Below, piece after piece: positions 50,401-59,400 of a stretch of DNA of 64,000 nt. The DNA lies in NCBI GenBank assembly GCA_032622095.1, contig CP136063.1, positions 219,623,982 through 219,687,981 on the forward strand, read 5' to 3'. This DNA is from Siphonodentalium dalli (taxonomy: Eukaryota > Mollusca > Scaphopoda > Gadilida > Siphonodentaliidae). Below the pieces are notes generated by a model that saw only the letters and a program-made list of their open reading frames with translations, was not told the DNA's origin and did no database searches. Made by a program: the position numbers and the translations under genes. Each line of letters opens with the position of its first letter. The stretch's first letter is position 1.

Positions 50401-53400
50401 CATGTCATATGTTAGCTTCAGTGCTGATGAGTATGTTAGATCATGCCATGAATCATGTCATATGTTAGCTTCAGTGCTGATGAGTATGTTAGATCATGTC
50501 ATATGTTAGCTTCAGTGATGGTGAGTATGTTAGATCATGCCATGAATATGTTAGCTTCAGTGCTGGTGAGTATGTTAGATCATGCCATGAATCATGTCAT
50601 ATGTTAGCTTCAGTGCTGGTGAGTATGTTAGATCATGTCATATGTTAGCTTCAGTGCTGATGAGTATGTTAGATCATGCCATGAATCATGTCATATGTTA
50701 GCTTCAGTGATGGTGAGTATGTTAGATCATGTCATATGTTAGCTTCAGTGCTGATGAGTACGTTAGATCATGCCATGAATATGTTAGCTTCAGTGCTGGT
50801 GAGTATGCCTACTAATTACTAGTTTCCCTTTGTAGTCCGACATCAGATGGGTCGGCTGCTGTTGTTCTGGCGAGTGAAGAGTTTGTCAAAGAAAACAAAC
50901 TGGAAGAGAAAGCTGTGGAGATCTTATCCCTGGAAATGTGCACCGATCTCCCGAGCACATTCGAAGATAAATCATGCATTAAAATGGTAAGCAACTAAAT
51001 TCATAGCACCGATCTCCCGAGCACATACGACGATAAATGATGCCTTAAAATGGTAAGAAACTAAATTCATAGCACCGATCTCCCAAGCACATTCGATGAT
51101 AAATCATGCATTAAAATGGTATGCAACTAAATTCATAGCACTGATCTCCCGAGTAAATTTTAAAGATAAATCATGCCTTAAAATGGTAAGCAACTAAATT
51201 CATAGCACGATCTCCCGAGCACATTTGAAGATAAATCATGCATTAAAATGGTGAGTAATTGAATTCAAAATCAGACTGAAATTGGCAATACTTCACAAGA
51301 TATGTTTAACACAAATCAAAGGAAGCCCTCATATGATGAAGAGTCTGTGATTAGTGATAATTACAATTAAATATAAAGGCGCTTGGTAGCCTTATTATTT
51401 TATTGCCATGCAGTCATTTTCTGGTGTGTAAAAAAACTCAACCTGTCGTTTGATGAATGTTCGTGGGTGCTGTCTAATAGTTTGTCTTTGTCAAATCCTA
51501 AGTGCTACAACAAATGCTGACATAATTCTCATTCCTAATTCTATTCATTAATATCTATGACAAACAGTCCTACCTGACTTTAATTCCTTAATTTTATATT
51601 GTTTTCCGGAATTTACATTTCATGCCATATAACAAACATCCAAAATTCGTCGGTGACCTTCTAAAAGGTCGAACCCCAGGAAAATCGAACTGTTCAGGAG
51701 ACACAAAAAACTGTTTATCTCTGGAACTATGATTGGTATCTGTAAATAACTTTACACAAGAACACTTTATATCACAGTTATAATTGATACACTTTCATAT
51801 TCAGTTATCTTCTAGTTGATGAAAAAACATGATTTTATGGTGTTATATGACACTTTAGGAGTAAAAATTAGAAATCTTGTCCACACAACATTTTAAGTTT
51901 TGATGATTTCCATGGGTTTGTTAGTCTCTGTCACTCAGAATAAGGAGGATACTCCCTATAGCCATTCTTTTTCAAAACAATCCAATCAGAATGATCCTAT
52001 CAGGCAGGCCTCAGCTCACAAGGCGACTCGGTCGAGATTGTCGCCTTACTGTCGCTGACTTCGCCCTATCGTCGCTCTAAGGCGAAATTGAAGTCGCGTT
52101 CAATTTTAGGGGGAATTTTTTTTTTTTCTTAATTTTTTTTCTAGTTTTTTTTCCCAGACATGTCCGTATATAGATGAATTGTGGCGGCCATCCCAAAAAG
52201 AAACAGACGATGCAGAGACAAAGACCCAAGTGTTTAAAATAAAAAATAAAATATGACCTATTGTTTTGTGTTGTTATTCAGTCGCCTTTGTTCCCTTTGC
52301 GGTAATGAATGTTAATCACGAATGTTTTGACACGCTGAAAACACGATGAGATGTTCGCAGCTGTGTTGTTACTGACCATCGTGAGTGTCACAAATAAATG
52401 TTTTAATTAACTTAAAAGACCGCCGTTCCGCTTTTCAGATATAAAACAATTACGACATTATCAGAGTATGTACCAGGTGCTTCGGAAGTTCGTTTTGGTA
52501 ACGCATCGCACTTTTTGAAGAGACCGCGTCACACTTTTTGAAGACACCGCTTCCGTAAATAAATGTCAAGTTTATTGGTTTAATCGGATTATACCAGTGA
52601 TGTTGGCATTAATTAAGGGAGGCCATTAATTAATAAAAGCTTTAGCAATAAAACTAAAAGCTTTTGCAACTCCTTTGTTAGTTAGTCCTTATTGTTTATT
52701 TTAGCGGACACCCACATTACAGCCATGACCAAATTAAACTTACAAAGTTACATGCATCATGATTCAGACTGTACAAACGTATCTTCCAAGCTGCAGTCTA
52801 GGAAATAATACTACTTCCATTTAGTTAAAAAATGAACTACTACTGTAACTTGATAATTGTCTTGCTTAAATGATAGCTACACAAAACATTTCCAAAAAAT
52901 TTACATGTATAATAACAATTAATTAGGCTAATTTCAGATAAAATCAATTTTTTTTAGTTTATTTCTTATTTTATCTTTTTAATTTTTTTATTGATGTTAT
53001 AAAATAAAGCGATATTTGAAAATTGTCAATTTTTGGTAGTCTCCCCACTTCTCCCTGAAGTCTCCCTAAATTTCCTGAAGTTTCCCTAAATTTCCTGGAC
53101 GGAGACTTCAAGTCTCCCTGTTCTGAACCCCTAGGCTGAGGCTAGTCCCAGTCTTCTTGTACTAAAACCAGCTAAGATATTGGGATGGCGATTAAAGACC
53201 GGCACCTCCATCCCAATATCTTAGCCGGTTTTAGTACGAGAAGACTTGGACTAGGCTGAGGCCTGATATCAGGGACTGTTTTGAAAATAAAAATTACAAC
53301 ATTTCAGAATTAAAGAAAATATTTCGCGCCGAACCCAGATACAACCTTTTAGAACATGTATTTCCCTGAAAAACATCGAAAAATGGCATTCATACTTGAA

Positions 53401-56400
53401 ATATTGACAAGTTATCGGAGGAACTTATGTAATCGAACCCATAGATTCTGAAAAAGCAATAAAAAGTTTTGTGCCAAAATGGCAGGTACGACCTTTTAGA
53501 AGACCAATGACGAAATGTGTTTTGTGACCTATTTTATCCCTTTCTTGATGGGAGCTGCGCTGGTGCAGCATTAAAGATTCTGTGCCAGTGCATTCTCTTA
53601 TATATATGAGTCTCTCATCGGGAGCAGTGCATATATAAGAGAATGCACTGGCTTACAAGGTCAAGGTAAATATTGTTAGGCCAATGTATTCTCTTATACA
53701 TGTGAGGCTCCCTATGGGAGAATGCATTGCCACAGGGTATTCGCAAAAGTTCAGGAAGCTCCAGTCATAGAAAGGTTAAGCAACAAAGATGCTTCGATTT
53801 TGACCAATCTGGTTTGTGTCTTCTGCTCAAGCACACATTTCCTAATGCATCAAAACTACTAACACTCCACCACAGCATCATAATGGACCAAAACTCCACC
53901 ACAACATCCTGATGCACCAAAACTCCACCACAGCATCCTAATGCACTACCAACACTCCACCATAGCATCCTAATGCACTACCAAAACTCCACCACAGCAT
54001 CCTGATGCACCAAAACTCCATCACAGCATCCTGATGTACTACCAAAACTCCACCACAGCATCCTAATGCACCAAAACTCCACCACAGCATCCTAATGCAC
54101 TACCAACACTCCACCACAGCATCCTGAAGCACTACCAAAACTCCACCACAGCATCCTGAAGCACTACAAAAACTCCACCACAGCATCCTGATGCACCAAA
54201 ACTTCACCACAGCATCCTGATGCACCAAAACTCCACTGCAGCATCCTGAAGCACCAAAACTCCACCACAGCATCCTGATGCACTACCAACACTCCACCAC
54301 AGCATCCTGAAACACTACCAAAACTCCACCGCAGCATCCTGAAGCACCAAAACTCCACCACAGCATCCTGATGCACTACCAACACTCCACCACAGCATCC
54401 TGAAACACTACCAAAACTCCACCACAGCATCCTGAAACACTACCAAAACTCCACCACAGCATCCTGAAACACTACCAACACTCCACAACAGCATCATGAA
54501 ACACTACCAAAACTCCACCACAGCATCCTGAAACACTACCAAAACTCCACCACAGCATCCTGATGCACTACCAACACTCCACCACAGCATCCTGAAACAC
54601 TACCAACACTCCACCGCAGCATCCTGAAACACTACCAAAACTCCACCACAGCATCCTGATGCACTACCAACACTCCACCACAGCATCCTGAAACACTACT
54701 TAACACTCCACCACAGCATCCTGAAACACTACCAAAACTCCACCACAGCATCCTGATGCACTACCAAAACTCCACCACAGCATCCTGAAACACTACAAAA
54801 ACTCCACCACAGCATCCTAATGCACCAAAACTCCACCTCAACATCCCGATGCACCAACACTCCACCACAGCATCCTGATGCACTACCAAAACTCCACCAC
54901 AGCATCCTAATGCACTAAGACTCCACCACAGCATCCTAATGCACCAAAACTCCACCACAGCATCCTAATGCACTACCAACACTCCACCACAGCATCCTGA
55001 AACACTACCAAAACTCCACCACAGCATCCTGAAGCACTACAAAAACTCCACCACAGCATCCTGATGCACCAAAACTCCACCACAGCATCCTGATGCACCA
55101 AAACTCCACCGCAGCATCCTGAAGCACCAAAACTCCACCACAGCATCCTGATGCACTACCAAAACTCCACCACAGCATCCTGAAACACTACAAAAACTCC
55201 ACCACAGCATCCTGATGCACTACCAACACTCCACCACAGCATCCTGAAACACTACCAAAACTCCACCACAGCATCCTGATGCACCAAAACTCCACCGCAG
55301 CATCCTGAAGCACCAAAACTCCACCACAGCATCCTGATGCACTACCAACACTCCACCACAGCATCCTGAAACACTACCAAAACTCCACCACAGCATCCTG
55401 AAGCACCAAAACTCCACCACAGCATCCTGATGCACCAAAACTCCACCACAGCATCCTGATGCACCAAAACTCCACCGCAGCATCATGAAGCACCAAAACT
55501 CCACCACAGCATCCTGATGCACTACCAACACTCCACCACAGCATCCTGAAACACTACCAAAACTCCACCACAGCATCCTGAAACACTACCAAAACTCCAC
55601 CACAGCATCCTGATGCACTACCAACACTCCACCACAGCATCCTGAAACATTACCAAAACTCCACCACAGCATCCTGAAACACTACCAAAACTCCACCACA
55701 GCATCCTGATGCACCAAAACTCCACCGCATCATCCTGAAACACTACCAAAACTCCACCACAGCATCCTGAAACACTACCAAACTCCACCACAGCATCCTG
55801 ATGCACTACCAACATCAGGATGCTGTGGTGGAGTGTTGGTAGTGCTTCAGGATGCTGTGGTGGAGTTTTGGTAGTGTTTCAGGATGCTGTGGTGGAGTGT
55901 TGGTAGTGCATCAGGATGCTGTGGTGGAGTTTTGGTAGTGTTTCAGGATGCTGTGGAAGTGTCTTTAAAGTAAAATATGGATAGATTAAAAAATGTCCCC
56001 AATATCGGCATGTCCACCATGTTAGCATTGACATTCAACTTACTAGTACACATTGGAAATTCTGGCGGTTGTATTCCTTGTGTATTTACTAGTACGTACC
56101 AGATCTGTATTTGTTCAATCAATTTTGTTCTATATTTTACACAAACTTTTTTTTATAAAAATTGATATATTTTTATGTCTGGATTAATATTCCCATCAGC
56201 AGGAAAAAAAAAGTAGAGAAAATCCGTAAACCCAACTTATAAAAATAAAATTCCATATGGGTTTATAATACTGCAAACCTTTCATATGGAAATTGAGGTT
56301 GTCAAACCATTAATTACTGATAGACTGCAATCTATAAAGCAACAAGAGTCATGAAAACATAAATAGAGGAGTTCTAATGAATTTTATACAAAATGGATTC

Positions 56401-59400
56401 GAGCCAAGCTTAGCGAAGCTCAAATTGAATTTAGTTGATGAGGTTAATAAATTCGTATAGAATTGCGACAAATTTGAGATCCTTTTTTTATCACATAATC
56501 ACATTTTAGCAAGGAAAATGATCTCGACAAGGCTGGGATTAAACAAATTAATGTTGATTTTCTTATCACAACCAAAGAGGAAGTAAAAAGACACCGGTAA
56601 TGTTACAAGAGCTATACTCGTCCTTGACCTCAATAAATGGTATACGTGTTGGGTGCGCATCTATAATCTCAAATCGTCTCCATTCCACCCGCATGTGCAA
56701 TTTGACTTATATATCAAGACTAGAAGGTGACCCGACTTCGTCCGGGCTTTGACCTTGAATTGTCCATTTTGAAGGTCAAGGTCAAGTGGGGTCCAAAACA
56801 CTGCCCGGACAAAAGTACCCGACAAACGGCCCGTCGAAATCCATCCGGTTTTACCCGATTTGACCTTGAATTGATTATTTTGAAGGTCAAGGTCAGGTCG
56901 GGGTCACGATTTGACCCTTCCAAAACACTCAGTGGACAAAAGTAACCCTATGTATAAAATTTCGTCGAAATCCCATCAAAATTGGCGATTTGACCTTGAA
57001 TTGACCCGATTTCAAGGTCAAGGTCACGTCGCACGGGCAAATGAATATGCTTATGAGACTCCCCATACGAATGTACCCGCACATACCAAGTTTCATCGAA
57101 ATCCCGTGATATTCGGGCGTTTGACCTTGAAATGACCCGATTTCAATGTCAAGGTCACGTCGCACAGGCAAATTAATAAGCCTATGTCACTCCCCGGCCG
57201 AAGGTACCCCCACGTACCAAGTTTCATCGAAATCCCGTGATATTCGTGCGTTTGACCTTGGAATGACCCGATTTCAAGGTCAAGGTCACATTGCACGGAC
57301 AAATTAATAGGCCCATGCCACCCCCCTGGCCGAAAATACCCCCACATACCAAGTTTCATCGAAATCGGGTCGGCCGTTTTCGAGTTCATCGCGAACACAC
57401 AGACACACACACAGACAGATCTTCCAAAATATATAATAGATGTTCCACCCACTTTGGTGTTCTAGAAACCACCCGAAAAAGACCCGTTAATTAGTTGAAT
57501 ATAACGTGACTGCAAATTCTGAGGTGAAGGCCGAGTATAGCTCTTGCGACATTACCCCTTTACCTTCAAGAACAATTATAGTTCCATTTTCATGTTGAAA
57601 ACATTTTCAACAACCCGTTATCACCCATATTCTTCTCACATTCAAAACTATACAACCCAACACAAATCGAATATCTTATTTATATTTTAATTAACATCAT
57701 AATAAAGTTCCAGCATTGATATCAACATCATGCTCTTACGTCACTGCGCGTGCCGATAATACACATGTGTCTTTAATTCTAAAAAATATGAGGCCGGGTT
57801 TAGGGGCTAATTATGTGATAAATACAAGCCTTGAAATAGGGTGTCTGTCATTTGCAGAATGAGGTCCCCAGAGGGTGAATTTGGTGATGCTAGCCTGCTA
57901 TGCGGGGTAGCATCACTAAATTCACCCTCTGGGGACCTCATTCTGCAAATGACAGACACCCTATTTCAAGGCTTGTTTATCCATTTGGAACAGGGCCCTG
58001 CGAATTGGGTGTTTTCATTTCGAATCGAATCTCGAAACGAATCAGGCAAACGATTCGAAATCGAATCGAGTTATTGTTACTGAGCCAATCGAGTTCAATA
58101 CATAGAACTTCGAAGAAACACCTAAAATTACATGCTGATTGTCAATGTAGTGCAATATGCGCTGATTATGCACTTATTTACAAACATCTATGCATTTTCT
58201 GTGCCTAAGAAATCATTGAGTACAGATAAGAGCGTTACTTGCATGCGAGAACTAATGTCGATGTAAATATGGACAAGCATTCCATGTGATGATGCCTGTT
58301 TCATTTGGTTGAATAGTGCAATATTTTTTTTATACATTTGTGATGATTGTGTTGTCGGTCGCTTGAACTGACAGACTTACCGGACAATGTTTACATTGCA
58401 TTTACTCAAATCAAACAAAGATCTAAAATGTTGTGTTATGGAATTCCCATGATTCCTGAAATGACACTAGCACACAGCCTTGTATGTCAATTTTGTTGTT
58501 CAATTATGTCATTCTTACAGATTGGGTCAATTAGTTATAGATTAGTTGGCAATAACATTACATGTTCTGCCATCGGACATAACGGTACGTGCCTTTCAAA
58601 TATTATAACACAGTACAAATTAATCGTCACTTTCTGATGGATTATTCCTGTTGAATATTTGAATCTATAATTATTACGATTCCATTTTATAAACTACACA
58701 ATATTGACATGTAATGATCTTTGTTCCTATTTCATATAGGTGAAGGTAGCAAGATGGTCGAATCAGGTAATAATACTTATGGTGGAAAATATGTTGTCAA
58801 TGCAAGCGGCGGTCTCATATCAAAAGGACATCCTATTGGAGCGACTGGTGAGTGAAAATATTTATAATTAGTTGGTTAATTTATGCTTATTACAGAATTC
58901 ATAATCATTATAAGTAAATGTTTTCAAACAAGCCAATCCTGAGTTTAGTGTGCCTGTCATTTGCAGAATGAGGTCCTTCGAGGGTGAATTTAGTGATCCC
59001 CTCTGGGGACCTCATTCTGCTTAGGTCTCATCTTCACTGGAAAGTTTCTTTATTATTAAATTTCTATAGAAACGTCTTCACATAGCAGCTGTATATAGAT
59101 TCTATTTCAGTTTAGTTTTTCTTTTTCCCCAAATTGGCAGACAACACATTGCATAAATGAGGTTCCCAATGGGTGTACATTACAATATTCACCATTTGGG
59201 AACTTCGATCTGAGTTTATGTCTCCCATAGCAGATGAGGCCTAAGCAGAATGAGGGCCTTAGAGGGTGAGTTTAGTGATGCTAGCCCACTATGCGGGATA
59301 GCGTCGCTAGATTCACCCTCTGGGGACCTCATTCTGCAAATGACAGGCACACTAAACTCAGGCTTAAAACAAGCCTGGATGTTTCAAGCCTGGATAAAGT

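Noticed and set aside
49676-50812. CRISPR-like array
   Set aside because: Units are contiguous copies of an exon edge with no unique spacers, in an animal gene intron.
54164-55815. Minus-strand frames rich in Trp, Gly and Val
   Set aside because: They are translations of the 29/32-bp satellite and shift frame with each change of unit type.
58347-58637. A 96-codon frame as the missing thiolase exon 11
   Set aside because: It contains no HDCF or other thiolase motif and its frame does not fit the expected phases.
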